Counted from the stretch's first letter, positions 10,494 through 24,600 are shown. The stretch: 64,000 nucleotides of DNA from Metopolophium dirhodum (GCF_019925205.1 NC_083561.1:8865217-8929216); one strand, 5' to 3'. The notes: generated by a model not told the origin, from the sequence alone. Numbers and translations: made by a program.

Positions 10494-13400
10494 TCACAGC
10501 AATGTTTCATTAAAGTTTTCACTTGTTAATCGTTTTCTTTTCGGTAAACTTTCCGTGGACGAGGTACATTTAGAGAATTGTAATTGGCCATCCTCCAAAT
10601 CTGAAAGTAACGACTGTGTGGATGACGCACTGGTATCACCAAAACTGAGATCTACTGGACTAGCAGTCAGTACACTTTGACTGAATAAATAATCTCGAAA
10701 TGAACTGGAGAGCGAATCTCCGGAAGTCATTAAATAGTAGGGATTAGATGATACAGAGTTTAGACTCTGTCGGCTTGGCAAATTTGAAATACTTGAATCA
10801 CTGTTACAAGGTTTCATTTTATGTATGTTTGAGTTTGACAAAGCTACTACAGGTTTACGACTTCTCGGTGTCATCATGGTTTCCTGAAAAAAGTATTGTG
10901 TAGTAAATTTAAATTGATTTATACAATATGAATAAATATAACTTTACACAATTTAGTAGCGGTTAATTTTAAAAAGCATACATTGGTATTTGTGCATATA
11001 AAAACTTCTTGAGTACCTGCATAGATTTGGTCATTTTCTGAGCTGACTGCGTAATGGGAGACATATCGTCATTAGGATGTTGCTGATGTGGCGTAACTGC
11101 TGATGGAGTACTAGTACAACGTTTAATACGTTTAACAACATTGGGCGTAGAAAAACAATCAACTGGTGTATCAAGATCCAGTTTGGGTGAACAATGGTCT
11201 TCAATCTTTGAGTATTTAATTTCTTTAATTGGTAATTTTTTTGTGCCATTTTTCTTAATTTTAAATGAATCATCCTTATTTTCTTTATCTGAAGAAGTAG
11301 CTGTGGATGGTTTGGTTTTTTCTTCTGCAAGCTGAGCACATACCAATGGACACAACATGCAAAGATTAGTATTTACATGCAATTTTAAGAAATAGGAATA
11401 GCACAACACATAAAGCACCATTAGTAAATAACATTGATAATTTTAATTTGGATTTTTTTTTATACGTACACGGTATCGAAACTTTTTGAATTAAGCAATT
11501 AAAATTTTTTATTACGTTTAATAATATAAATTATATACAGTGAAACTTCCATATAACGAACTTCCATTTAACGAAATTTTCTGTTTAACGAAATATTTTT
11601 AAGAACTATGACCTTCATTGTTAATTACACGTAAATTTATCTCCAAATAACGAATCTGATGTTTCTATATAACGAAATAATTATTCGATAAAAACCAGTT
11701 TTTGTAAATGTTGTCACTATCAAATTGATAGTTTATGTCATAGTTCTTGAACAGAGAACAACAATCACTCTGCGAGATTGTATTTCTAAGGTAACGGAAA
11801 CTTGGAGAAGTATTTTTTGAAGACTTGACGATATAGAAACTTTTTACGAAAGAAGGACAATTTTCAAAAATAATAAGCAAACAAAACTATTACTGATTAT
11901 TTCTTTTAAATTATATTTAAGGTTAAAAATTAATTAAGCTGTAATATGATGTTTGATGTTGTTTTTACATACATACAATATACATAATAAAAAAAATAAT
12001 AAAAAAAAAGTTGAAAAAAATACGTAATTCTATTTAACGAATTCCTCTATATAACGAATTTTTTTTGCTGCTTATTCGACTTCGTTATATGGAAGTTTCA
12101 CTGTATTATGTTTTGTCTATAAACTTTAAATATGTTGATTAATACAACAATAATAGTTAAAATGTATAATTTAACGAATTAGTTTTAATTTTTTTTTAAC
12201 ATAATTTCTTATTAGACAATCTGTTACAATTATAGAACATTTAACTTAATAGATATAATAATAATACATACAGTGAAGATACCTCCCAGTGTAGGAAGTT
12301 CGTGAATATGTAGTTTAATGAATTATTTAAAAGTAAATATGAAATATATACCTAATTGTAATCCAGAAAAGTTAGAATATAGAAAAACAAAATTAAACCA
12401 ATTTAATATCAGTTTTACTTTAAGAAGAAGTACATACATTTTATGCAAAATAAAAATTAATTTTCAATTTTATAATTTTTATATTAAACTGGACCATATT
12501 GAATAAATTAATTTTTGAAATAACTAGCTTTTATAATAAATGAAAAATAAATAAATGTATGGTATCATTTTTCAAATATTTATACCAGTAAGGTGAGGTT
12601 TATCAAATCATACAAATAATAATAGCCAATATTGTTGTTACTGTTATACATGTTGGATAAGTATCTTTATAGTTGTTTTAAATTTAAAATAAATTTTTTT
12701 AGTTGCTTAAAAAATAATTTAGATGTAGAGAAGAGTATGAACATTGAAGATTTTTTGATAAAAAATTATGTTTTTCTTTTTAATTATAGTTTAATATGTT
12801 CTAATAAATTAACACTTAATAATTTCATTTATAAATTTCTATTAACACCAAGTTAGCTTTAATTTTTTGGTTTAAATTTTGATTTCATATAAATATATTT
12901 TGTTAGTTATTAGTTATTAGTTATTATGTTATGTGGATAGATATTAAATAATTATTTTTACAATACAATAATAATATGTGACTTATTACTTTTAGTTGCT
13001 GTCGTTCTGCAGACTTCATTGAACCTTGTTTAAACTTTGATCCTTTTTTAAAAATGTGTTTCTAAAATACAAAATACAATAAAATTATATAATATTATCA
13101 AATATTCAGAGTATGGCATTAAAATTACATACTTTGATAGAATTTGTAAGACTTCTATTTGGTGTAATAACAGAATTGTGATTGCTAACACGTTTAATAA
13201 ACATTCTACGCTTTTCTGCAGATTCTGGTAGATTATGTACATGAGCATATAATTCAGCCAATGCTTTAACTGTTGGATTTTCTTCATTTTCTTTAGTGGT
13301 AGTTGTACGATCAGTGAATGAAAACACTGTTGTAGCAACTGTACCTTCCTCCTATTGATGTATTGTATAATTTTTTAGATTTATTTATACACAAAATATT

Positions 13401-14600
13401 AAAAAAATAAAACAATGTTATACCTTAACAGGTTGTAAAGTTTTTTTGGACCAATAAGCTCTTATATCTACAGATAAATTTGGTGGGATTTTGAATAAGT
13501 CAAATCCTAATTTAATCATATAAATGACAATATGTGATAGATTTTGAGTTATCTGATAAAGTTCTTCTGCTGGTAACTATATATTATAAATATACATTAT
13601 ACAGATTAATTTTAACTTAATTTATTTACATATTTTTGATAACAATATATGCAGATGTATATACAATTATATAATTAGGTAGTTATTTATATACCTTTCT
13701 TGGAACAATTAAGTGACCAGTAAATAATGTTGCTAAATTGTCTGGTGGCATTCTGTTCTTGTCTGAATGTAAAGCAGTGAAGTGAAGTAATTTTATGATA
13801 TCTTTTAATAAAACCAAATTATCAAATGGTAATAACAACAACAAAAGTTGTAGCGCTCTCAGTAAACGTTGACTGTTATTGTTAATCTCCATTTTCTGAC
13901 AGAATTCTGAAATATAATCATGATATATGTTTGATATTGTCAAAATTTTGAATAAGGATACCTGATATTTGACAATATGCTGGATAAAATGCTTCTGTCA
14001 TTATTGGTTCAGGTTGTTCAGCTAAAAACGATTTCAAAACAGTTGCACAATCATGCACAGTAAACTGTCCGTTGTATAAATCTAATGTTTGCCCTTGGTT
14101 TAAAAGTGCTTTCAGTTCTTGTTGTCGGGTGATTGAACCATTTCTACGAAATATACCTTCTTGCATGACATCTAAAAATATTTATTTTAGGTTGCATTAC
14201 TAATATTTTAGTAAGTATATGTACAAAACAAAATATAGGTACATACTTTCTTCTTGAGACAAGAAATCAATAAGTTGATATACTTGACAAATTCCTTCTT
14301 GAGTAATTGGTGCTCCATCCATAACGCCTTTCACGGAACATTTGTCTTTTTTCATAAAAGACCATTTAATAGGTTTGATTTTTGATTTTTCTTCAACTGA
14401 ACAATCCCCTCTGGATATTAAAAAGAATAAGAACAAATGCAAAATAGAAAAACTGAATGTTTAACTCACTCTTTAATGTTAGATTCCAGTATAAATGACA
14501 AATGCATTCGAACCAAAGTGTAAAATTGTTCAGAATCTTCTATTCTAAGTTTATTAGCTAGTTTCCAATCTTCATTCATATCCAACAATTCCATTGCCAT
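10494..14600 (-). CDS. RhoGAP domain protein, ARHGAP19-like
   Basis: Eight minus-strand exons join in phase to a 597-residue protein: 14470-14600, 14247-14410, 13962-14171, 13695-13906, 13424-13576, 13133-13351, 11017-11331, 10494-10883. The ATG at 14600 opens the first exon. The RhoGAP domain (about residues 75-240) starts with APITQEGICQVYQLIDFL and carries the catalytic arginine finger in EGIFRRNGS (R107). It then has AEQPEPIMTE and the NRMPPDNLATLFTGHL block. The domain order and the short N-terminal leader match ARHGAP19, which stimulates GTP hydrolysis by RhoA-type GTPases and acts in cytokinesis. The C-terminal third is Ser/Thr-rich with basic patches (CTSTPSAVTP, PKRKRL) and is probably a regulated tail with a nuclear-localisation-like signal. 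The 1.7-kb intron between the last two large blocks holds a pogo-like MITE. The promoter is shared head to head with the Slik gene. Confidence 0.88.
11536..12105. mobile_element. pogo/Tigger-like MITE, TA target duplication
   Basis: The body is 11538-12103 (566 bp) in an intron of the RhoGAP gene. The left end reads CAGTGAAACTTCCATATAAC and the right end is its reverse complement for about 20 bp, flanked by TA on both sides as for Tc1/mariner/pogo transposons. TAACGAA is repeated several times next to each end, as in pogo/Tigger termini. The only frame inside (minus 11665-11880) has no recognisable transposase motif. Confidence 0.85.
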
Positions 14601-17014
14601 TTTGATTTAATTGTAGGATTTTAAAAAATAGATGTGAAATTATAAAATCATTAGCAGTACCTACCTATATTTATTTTGCTTAATCTAAACAGGAGAATAA
14701 GAATATATTGTTAGTTGACTATGGAAACATAAAATAATATAATATTTAATTTAAATACCAGAAAATCCAAAACTTTCAATGGACAAAGTGTCGTAATCAT
14801 TATGAATTCCTGAGTAGTAAACAACGATATTATGATGTAAATAATAATATGTAATATCGAATTGAAAAAAAAGTAACTAAAACATTTTTAGAGTTATAAA
14901 AAATATACAAATCAATGATACACACAGCCAAAAAAGTAAACGAGTAACATAATCAAGAATCATATATTTTTCAAAACACTTAATTTTATTATTATTCTGT
15001 ATTTACTTGAACAGTAGAAGTGTTGAACAAATGAACAGCTTTAATATTTTTTATAAAATTAATAATTATAACGGTTTTTATTTTAATGTTTTCGTTTTTT
15101 ACAACTACTAAACCGGAAGGTAGGAACGGATAATATCGTGTTCGCAGGGACGCAGTGCGGGATCACGATGCGACCGTAGTGTTCCCGTCGTCTGGCCACA
15201 CTGTTCTCTGCTGGACGTCTATTAAATATCATTCTTATTATTATTATTATTATTATTATTGTTTTTCAATAATTATTTTTATTTTCCCTAAAAGTCGTGT
15301 TTTTCGGGTTTCGTTTTTTATTTTTCCTCAACAGTCGAGGCCCACCGCCTTACGAGCGTTTACTATAAATACGTTGTGCGTGCCGTCAACGCCGCACGTC
15401 TTCGGCCCAACGACATGTCCTCCGTGACTCCCGCCGCTTGTAACACGTTGCCCGCAACTCCTCCGGCGGGTCCGGCCGCGTGATAAATGATAATCCCCTA
15501 AAAAGCTCCCAAGTACTATTTTCCGGACGTCCTGCTCGGCATTTCGACCAGACGACCGTGCACCCCCGGAGGCCAAATTCCTACCCACACGTACATCACT
15601 TGGACGACCAGTGTGTCGTAGCACTGCAGCAGCCGCCGATCCGTCGTCGTCGCGCGTCTGGGCGGAATAGAAAAAAAAAACAGTCGACGGGGCCGCCACA
15701 AATCTCGAACGGAGATTTCCAATAAAACATGGTCAAGGACGTCCGGTACTGCTGAAATCTCATCCCACAGAAAGCCGCGTTCACCTTGTTGACGTCATTT
15801 TTTACAGGCACCGTCGTCCAGGCGTGGTGAGGACAAATATAATATTTTAGTCGCGTTTTTGTGATATTTTTTTTACATAATTTGATTTTTTTCTACGGTT
15901 GTTATTATTTTTGCTGCGTTATTGCGACGAGTATTCCCGGCGATCAACGATTTACACGTCTATAGTTACAATCATAATCATAATGTCTATAATAATTCAT
16001 AACAATAACAATTTTCGTATATTTTAATTTTTTAATAATCAAATCATTCGAAAACGACGTTATCTACGTTTCCAATAAACAGGTGCGATAAACCACCCAG
16101 GTACTTATTACGTACTTCGTCATTCTATCTAATAATAATAATATTAATTACGACCAATGTAAATGTAACAGAGATAAGAAGATATGTGTCATTACTCATT
16201 TGTGTAGTGGTTTTTTTTTATGTATTACTCGCGTTGTGTGTGTTTCTTTTTTGAATGATTTATGTACATTATGTGAATTGAATGTGTGCTGAATATTGAT
16301 CGTGTTAATCGCAAAACTTATTTGATTTTGATTTTCTTCGTCTTCCAGTTGCAGGTGAGAAATTTTTATTTCTATACATGTTGTCCAGTGTTTATGGTAA
16401 TACCTATTGCAATTTGCAAGTTAAGTCTGGTGTCGAGTATGTTTACACTGTTGCGTGTATAGGAATAAAACCAGATATTTTATTCTCACTAATTTAGTTT
16501 CTATCACCATGTGTATAAGACAAATATGTATTAGCAGTCATTCATGATAACTTGTTTTTCCTTAAACCTACATGGGTAAATTATGGAATTTCTTTTGACT
16601 AATATGAAATTATGGTTATAAGTAAATTATTTATGTTTATTTTATTGTTGGTACCTGATTCTTTCTATATTTCTCACACTTATTGATCAGTTACATATTT
16701 TATATGCATAATATCTAATACTCGCATATTTTATTCAAAATGTATGTTGTTATCTCTTCTACATATCTCTGATTTATGTTAGTAGGTAAGTGATATATGT
16801 ATATATACATTTTTAAAGAATTTATGCTGGGTAGGTAGGCTTTAGACCTTGAGAATCAATTTTGTTCTAATGTGTGATGTTAAGTTGTCTGTATAATGTA
16901 TTACACTAGCTGCCTTACTGATTGTTATTATCATTTCAACAATACCTACTTAAATCTAAGATATTGTGTACAAACAATGATTAACTTAACCTACCTAACT
17001 ATGTTAATAATAAT

Positions 17015-17470
17015 ATTTTTTTATTGATTTAACTCGCGGCGACACTGGCTTTGGGTGTTAGATTTAATAATTATGTACAAATTATAATAATAATGGTAAA
17101 CTTAAATACTAGTTGAAAATACAAAAAGAGAGTAATGTTAAATCATGTTGAGAAGATTGATGGCGATGATGAATTTGATTGAGGCCGCAATTGAGTTGGA
17201 GTCCTGGTTGAGTGCTGCTGAGAGTGAATCCGGGAGCATAGTATTTTTTCTGGTCTGGGCTTATATATGACGTTTGGTGATAATGTGTTTAATGTTGATG
17301 TGCAGTGATAAGGGCCAGCAGTCTACATTTTTTTTTGATTGAAGTAGCGTTTGGAATAATAGATTGGATAATTTTGTGAGTTTAGATTTGGTTGATCGAT
17401 CGGTTATTCTTGATCTTACCTTTTCAATAATTTTTATGAGAGTGGGTACTTCTGCGTTATAGTAATATAT
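17015..17470 (-). mobile_element. 3' end of a Jockey-type LINE (non-LTR retrotransposon), truncated
   Basis: Read on the minus strand, about 17455-17270 encodes AEVPTLIKIIEKVRS followed by a TKLSNLLFQTLLQ block. This resembles the conserved C-terminus of Jockey-clade reverse transcriptase proteins ('VPTv.eEI.r... H.N.la..LL'). A 3' untranslated region follows, with an AATAAA-like signal near 17020. It is 5' truncated and sits antisense in the Slik first intron. The family assignment rests on this short motif only. Confidence 0.5.
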
Positions 17471-17934
17471 TACGATACTGCTACATAACTTACATCAATC
17501 GTTGTTTATTAAAATATTAAAACACAACCTATATTTCTATAATAAAATATTCAATCATACTGTGATGGATAAACTTTTTTTTTAATGATAACATGTAAAT
17601 CTCAGTTAAAACCATGGTTGGAATGTATAATACAGTAAAGTATAAAAACGTATTATATGTACAGTTCTACAGTATAAAACTACTTAGTTTGGAAACATAC
17701 TGTATAAAAGTTTTTTTTATAGCTCCACTCAACAGCAATTATCAGGTATAATTCACCAAGTCTTTGTGATTTAATAATTTGTATTTTGTTATATTAATTA
17801 CTAAGTTAATCTTAATTAATATTTTACTACATTAATATTTTTAATAACAAAAAAGAAATTTGTTTTTATTTTATTTTACATATTCTAAATTTAAGAAAAT
17901 TCACCAAGTTGATCTAAGTATTATATGTTTAAAG

Positions 17935-18102
17935 CCCTGTCCAGACCAAAGAAAAATTTGTTGGAAACACGTGTTTTTCGACATTGTCATCAACAATTTT
18001 TTTGATCTCCTGTCATAAGCGGTAATATAAATATTCGTCAACGACAATATCAGGAACATATGTTTCTAACCAATGGTTTTTTTGTCTGGACTCCGGTCTG
18101 AA
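17935..18102. mobile_element. Small inverted-repeat element (MITE)
   Basis: The ends contain GTCCAGACCAAAGA on the left and TTTGTCTGGAC on the right, giving imperfect inverted arms around an AT-rich core in the Slik first intron. The exact ends and family are uncertain. Confidence 0.45.
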
Positions 18103-18556
18103 CGTATGATAGATTTTATACGGGTATACTACCCTGGTTAATACCTATTGTACATGTTTATATTTATTATTTAATGATTTTTAAATATTAAATTAAATGT
18201 TCTTATACTAGGTACTGTATAGGTATTTGATGTATTATTTTTAGTTGTTTCTATTGATTAGACTATTTTTAAACAGACAAATAAAACAGGTTAATACTAT
18301 TTGCGCTAATAGTGGCCTTGAACTTTTCCTGAGCTTAATAGCTTAAACCATATTATTTATTATATCATAAACAATATTTTTCATTAACATTCAGAATGAA
18401 AATAACATAATAAATTAATCACATTATTTGATACTAACTTGTTAAGTTTATACTTATATGCCCAATTTATTAAATATATTGTATTTTTATTTTATGCAGC
18501 ATAAATATTTATTTAGACATTTTACAAACATTTTGTTTTTGATACATTAATAGGCA

Positions 18557-18631
18557 ATGCAAAATTTGAGAACTGTTGGGTCATGCGATCCTTACGAGTA
18601 CATCATCCTGATTGATTCTGACATTGTGTAA
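18557..18631 (+). promoter_or_regulatory. Upstream ORF in the Slik 5' leader
   Basis: An ATG at 18557, just after a possible splice acceptor (ATTAATAG), opens a 24-codon frame beginning MQNLRTVGSC and ending with TAA at 18629-18631. This is 13 bases before the Slik start codon and in a different frame. It could lower or condition Slik translation if the leader begins at or before 18554. Confidence 0.4.
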
Positions 18632-18644
18632 AGGCATTATTAAA

Positions 18645-21600
18645 ATGTCGTTTTTGAGTGGCCTCAAGAAAGTGCTTCACTTAGGTAACAATGAAGCGAA
18701 AAAGAAGAAAGTATTCAACAACATCCATATGGATTGTGACGTTGATGATTTTTGGGAAATGATTGGTGAACTTGGTGATGGAGCTTTTGGCAAAGTCTAC
18801 AAGGTAGTTTTTTTAAATGATAAGTATCAATTAAATATAAATTACGAATTAAATATTAAATTAGTTAATAGATTATACAAATTATATTTTAATTTTGCTT
18901 AAAAATAAAATGTATATTTTTGTCTTTTGTTCCACTTCAAATATTCCATTATTACCTATTTATTGTTATTAAGTATATTAAATAATAATAATTTAAGAAC
19001 TATTACAAGTATTTCATTTTTTATTTTGTTCAATTTTCGAACCTAATGAAAAAAATTATTTAGAAATTATTTTAATGTAAAACTGAATATATAATCTTTA
19101 GTTTCTACTTATTATTTATTAGGTGTTAAATTAACTAATCTTTTCTAAATACAACAATTTGTTTGACATTTTAGGTTAATTAAGTAAAATTAGATTAATT
19201 ATGAATAAATAATTGTTATAATAAAAAAAAGTTATATTTTTTCTGTATTATTATATATTATTAAGGCTCAACACCGAGAAACTGGACAGTTGGCTGCTGC
19301 TAAAATGTGTATTTTAGAAGGTGAAGATGATTTGGCTGATTTTATGATTGAAATTGACATTTTAGCCGAATGTAAACATTCAAATATTGTCCAATTATAT
19401 GAAGCATTTTTTGTTAATTCTAAACTTTGGGTAAATTATAGCTATAAATTATTATTTCTATTTGTATCTAATTTTAATATCTTTAATAGATGCTGATTGA
19501 GTATTGTGATGGAGGTGCTTTAGATTCAATTATGGTAGAGCTGGATCGTGCATTAATTGAAGAACAAATAGCTTATGTTTGCAAGTATATGTGTGAAGGG
19601 TTAGCGTTTCTTCATAAATGTAAAGTTATACACCGTGATCTTAAAGCTGGAAATGTACTTTTAACAACTAGTGCTGGTGTTAAGATTGGTAAGTTTTTAT
19701 ATATTATTATTGATGTATTAATATATATTTATTAACATATTTTACAGCTGATTTTGGTGTTTCTGCTAAGAATAAACAAACATTACAGAAACATGATACT
19801 TTTATTGGAACACCTTATTGGATGGCTCCTGAAGTAGTTTTATGCGAAACTTTTAGGGATAATCCTTATGATTTTAAAGTAGACATTTGGTCTTTAGGGA
19901 TAACACTTATAGAATTAGCACAAATGGAACCTCCAAATCATGAAATGTCTCCTATGCGTGTATTACTTAAAATACAAAAATCTGATCCTCCTAAATTAGA
20001 ACAACCATCTAAATGGTCTAAAAATTTCAATGACTTTGTAGCACATGCTCTTATAAAAGATCCAGTTCAAAGGCCAACTGCAGATGATCTTCTTAAAGTA
20101 ATGTTACTAGTTAATCTACTTATAATTAATTTGTTATTAATTTTAATTTTTTCTTCTAGCACCCATTTGTCAATGGAAATATAGATCCAAAACCAATCCG
20201 AGATTTATTGCTTGAATATAAGGCAGAGGTGGTTGAAGAAGAAGTTGTAGATGAAGAACCTGAGGTAAAAAAATATTTATTTACATCTTATATTCTTATG
20301 TATTTAGCTTAAGTCTAGCACTGTCGTGTGTATCTTATTATAAAATTGTAAATACATTTCCTAATGATTTGATTCCTTGTGTACGCATTCATTTATATTT
20401 ACATTAACATAAATAAAATGTATTCACATATTTATTTCCATGCTTACGTAGTCTACACGTGATAGGAAGTACAGAAAAAACAGGAATCACTATCAAAGGG
20501 TTGGTGGTAAGTTATACTAACCCTTGTGTGCACAGTCCAGTTATATATTTTATTTTTGGTTAAGCATGTCCACTAGGTAAAATATAATTTTGTATGATAA
20601 TGTATTGCTAATATAGTATTAAAAGATTAGTAAAATGTTGACTAGCTATCTTAATATTGTATAATTTCATAGGAATCACCACAATCTACTCAGTTACCTC
20701 CCCTGGACTTGGATGCAGTCGAAGATGACACTGTGTCTGTTAAAAGTGAACCTGAAACTAAAGGTAAAACCAAAATGTCAAAATAATATGCACCTTATAT
20801 TTAAATATTATATTATACAGTATGTCCCAGAAGTCCCGTATCACCCTTAGTATTCCCATGGAAAATCAATATATTGACAGTTTTTTTACAGTAATAAGTA
20901 TGAAAATTCTGATTGAATAGCATAATATTCGTTTTTCATTCAAAAATTATCATAACATTTTTTAGGCAAATAAGTTATTTAAATTTCCAAGATAGCCATT
21001 TTGTTGATTGTATTTTTGAAAAGTTCAAAAAAAAAAAATATTAAAATTTAATGAAAATTGTCCAACTTAGTTTGCCCAGAGCTAATTATTATTTTGAATT
21101 TCTAACAATAATAGTTATGTTACCTAGCAAAATACGATTTGCATGTTAATTATTACAATCACAATGATTTTTCGGCTAAAATTAAAAATAATAATTAGAT
21201 CTAACTTAGGCGATTTTCATAAAATTTTAATATTTTTTTTTTAACTGTTTTAAAAAATACGATCAACAAAATAGATATCTTGGAAATTTAAAAAACTTAT
21301 TTGCCTAAAAAATATTTTTGATAATTTTTGAAATTTTGAAAAAAAAAATTGAATATTATGCTATTCAATCAGAATTTCCATACTTATGACTGTAAAAAAA
21401 ACTGCATTTAAATATATTTATTTTTCATGGAAATACTAAGGATGATACGGGACATCTGGAATTTCTGTATATTATATAATTTAATGCTTATATGTTAATA
21501 TTTTTTTATTGCATAACATATTTTATACTTGAAATATGAATTTTGTTCAAGTAGTTGTAGCTGAAGTGAAACCAAAAATACAAAATAAACGAGAGATGGA

Positions 21601-24600
21601 CGAAGAATCATCAGATAGTAAAAAAATCAAAACGGACGAAAAAACCTTAGAAGTTTGTGAATCCGAGCCAGTTATTTTGTCAAAAGACATTTCTTCTAAA
21701 AAAAATGTACGTTAACTTTTACAGTGAAACCTTGGTGTCTTAAGAGGATGTCAGTGCACTATTTGTTTTCTCTCTCTGGCCCACGCGCAACATTTTTTTA
21801 TGCTTTTAAGTAATCTTAGAATAAAATCACCCATTGCAAAAAAGATAGAGGATAATATTTTTGAGGGAATGACATATTGATTTTATAATTTAAATATTGT
21901 TATTTGACTTTGTATTCGACTTTCAAAATAAACAAAAAAATATTGTAAACTTAAATTATGTTTAAGTGGTTTTGAGACAATATTTAGACAAATGGATATG
22001 TCATTCCCTCAAAAATATTATTCTCTATCTTTTTTGTAATGGGTGATTTTATTCAAAGATTAATTAAAAACATGGAAAAAATGATTCTGCTTAAATGTGT
22101 TTTTGTCTATGTTGCGCGTGGGCCAGAGAGAGAGAGAAAACAAATAGTGTGCTGAAATCCTCTTAAGGAATCAAAAAAAATTTGACAAATCGCAACTTCG
22201 AGTTATCAAGGTAAATTAAAAATACCTGAGTGGATGATCAGGACTAAAAAATTTGACATACTGATTCTTTGAAATATCGGAGTTTGAGATACTATGGTTC
22301 CACTGTATAAATATATACTTAATATTGCATATAATTAAATATTTGTAATTTATTTATATTTATATATAACTATTACAACTTATTTGATTATATAGGTGGT
22401 AAAAAAACATTCGGAAAACAAAGGTCCAGCACCACCACCACCACCTCTGCCACCACCATCTTCAGTTGTGAAATTAGTATCAAATGAAGAATCACTGAAT
22501 TTACCAATTGTATTAAAAGTTCAGGATACTAACCAAGAAAAAGAAAAAGAATCAGTGCCTGAACTTAAAGAACTTGAAGTACCAAAATCAAAGAATAATG
22601 AGTATTCAGAAATTCACGATTCTATTAACAATAATTCTGAAACAGAAAAACAGCCTATTCATATTGGTGAAGAGGAGAACCGCTCTGTATCTATTCAATC
22701 AATACAATTACGTAAACATGATATATCTAGCTCTAGACCTATATCAGTAGCTGCTAGTAATAATGGTCCAATTGTAAACTCTACGGAAGACTCTCAAATA
22801 AGAACTAGAAGACGGAGTTCATCTGCTTCTAATCGTAATCAAAGAAGGCCTTCTCCTCCATCTTTGGATAAGGTTTTACAAATGAATCAGAATATTGAAA
22901 AAAATAAAGGAAAGATGCCAACTGCTGTTATGAATGAATTAGCTGGGAGACTTCAAAATAACCAAGATGAGACTGATCGAATAAACAATAAAGATAATAG
23001 TAAGTAAAATTGTGGTTTATTTAAAATTAAATAAAAATTACTGTTTTGATTTGGCATAGATAATTAATTGGTTTTCTTCTATAATTTTAGTTGAACAAAA
23101 TGACAATTTAATCAATGGAGGTACTTTGGTAAGGGTGGGATCTTTGAGCGCAATTGATTCAAAGGTTACTGTTGTAACTACCACACATCCACCTGTTCTT
23201 CAAACACATCCTCCAGGACTACATACCCAAGTGATTATAGTTGCTGATACAAACACTAAGTCACAGGTATATTATCTAAGGTTAAATAACTTGCAATTGT
23301 AATCTTAAAATAATTTTTTATTTCAAGATTGAGAAAAAAGATGAAGTTGTTGTCATAAATTCGTCACAAGCTGACGAAGAAGAATTAGATGCTAGTCATG
23401 TGTCTGTTATAACAGTAGGAGAAGAACCTTCTGCTAAAGAATTAGGTCCATGGAATAGTAAAGAAGAGGTTGAAGTTTCTAAACCAATTTGTGTACCTGT
23501 GAATACGGATACCAATAAAGTGAAAATGAATGGACGGGCTACAATGGTTAAACCCAGTGATCCAACAGAAGTATACATTGTCGTTAACAATTCAACAAAT
23601 GTACATAAATCGGTAATTATTAAAAAAAAAATTCAATTGGTCTTAACTAAAAAATATTATTTATCATAACATGTAATTTTTTAGTCAAAACATTCTGATG
23701 GAATTGTGGTAAATAATAAACACCATGTTTCACCAACACGATCTACATCTCGTTCACATTCAGATAGTGGATCAGTATATAGTAGTGGAGGCCAGCGAAC
23801 TCCACCTTCAGCTGCCAGTACACGTACATTTGATAGATCAGATGCAGAGAGTGTTTCAACTACGATTAGTCATGATAGTCGGAGTAGTAATAAAGAGAAT
23901 AATTTGCCTCCTCGAGAATTTGAAGATGAAGTTGTTTTACGTAAAAAACCAGAGTATAGCAGAGTAAGTATTAAAATTTAAGAAGAAATTGTACTGACAT
24001 TAGTTCACTCTGTTTTACCAACGTATAACATTACAAATTTTACATTAATAAAAGTTAATTTTACTTTGTTATTTTTAATAATTAAAGAGTAAAAATATAA
24101 ATTAGCTCTAAATTAGCTATTTTTAATATTTTAACTTTAGAACAATGTCTAATAATTGTTAAGTATCTTCAAAGAATTTTTCTTTTAACATTAATTATCA
24201 TTATCATAAAAAATTGATCTTTTCTATCTGAAAACATGACAGTTGTTACACGTATTTGATTTAAAAATTGCATGATTTCAGAAAATTTCACAATCAATAC
24301 TACTTGTATTTTGTACAAACCAACATTTTTTTTTACTAAATGTGTTGTTTATAGTGTGAATAGTATTTTTTTAAGGGGCATCAACATTCCTGATATTTTC
24401 AGGTTTTCCAAGAGTTTAGGAACCTTCTCAACAATCTGACAGTTCTGTTTTAATTTACTATTTTTTTTTATTGTGTATGTCTGCAATAAAAAAACTTCAT
24501 AATAATTGTTTTAACCAAACTAATTATTATTGTACTAAATAATGTGTAAAACATTTTTAGGAAATGAAGAGGACTAGTCGAAATATAAGTAAAGAAGAAC

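Larger units (their letters stand above)
14601..18552. promoter_or_regulatory. Head-to-head RhoGAP/Slik promoter region and Slik first intron
   Basis: The RhoGAP start (14600, minus) and Slik coding start (18645, plus) face away from each other. A CpG-rich island at about 15100-15840 lies between them and probably holds the Slik first exon and the divergent promoter. Frames in the island overlap on both strands and look like shadows of GC-rich DNA. A (TTA)n microsatellite is at about 15235-15262. Transcription start sites cannot be placed from sequence alone. Confidence 0.55.

Noticed and set aside
11031..11339. A second reading frame in the RhoGAP exon at 11017-11331
   Set aside because: Only the LAEEKTKPSTATSS frame keeps phase with both neighbouring exons; the other is a shadow.
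15155..15811. Several overlapping protein frames on both strands
   Set aside because: They lie in a CpG-rich promoter island, have no start or splice context that links to either flanking gene, and show no protein-like motif.
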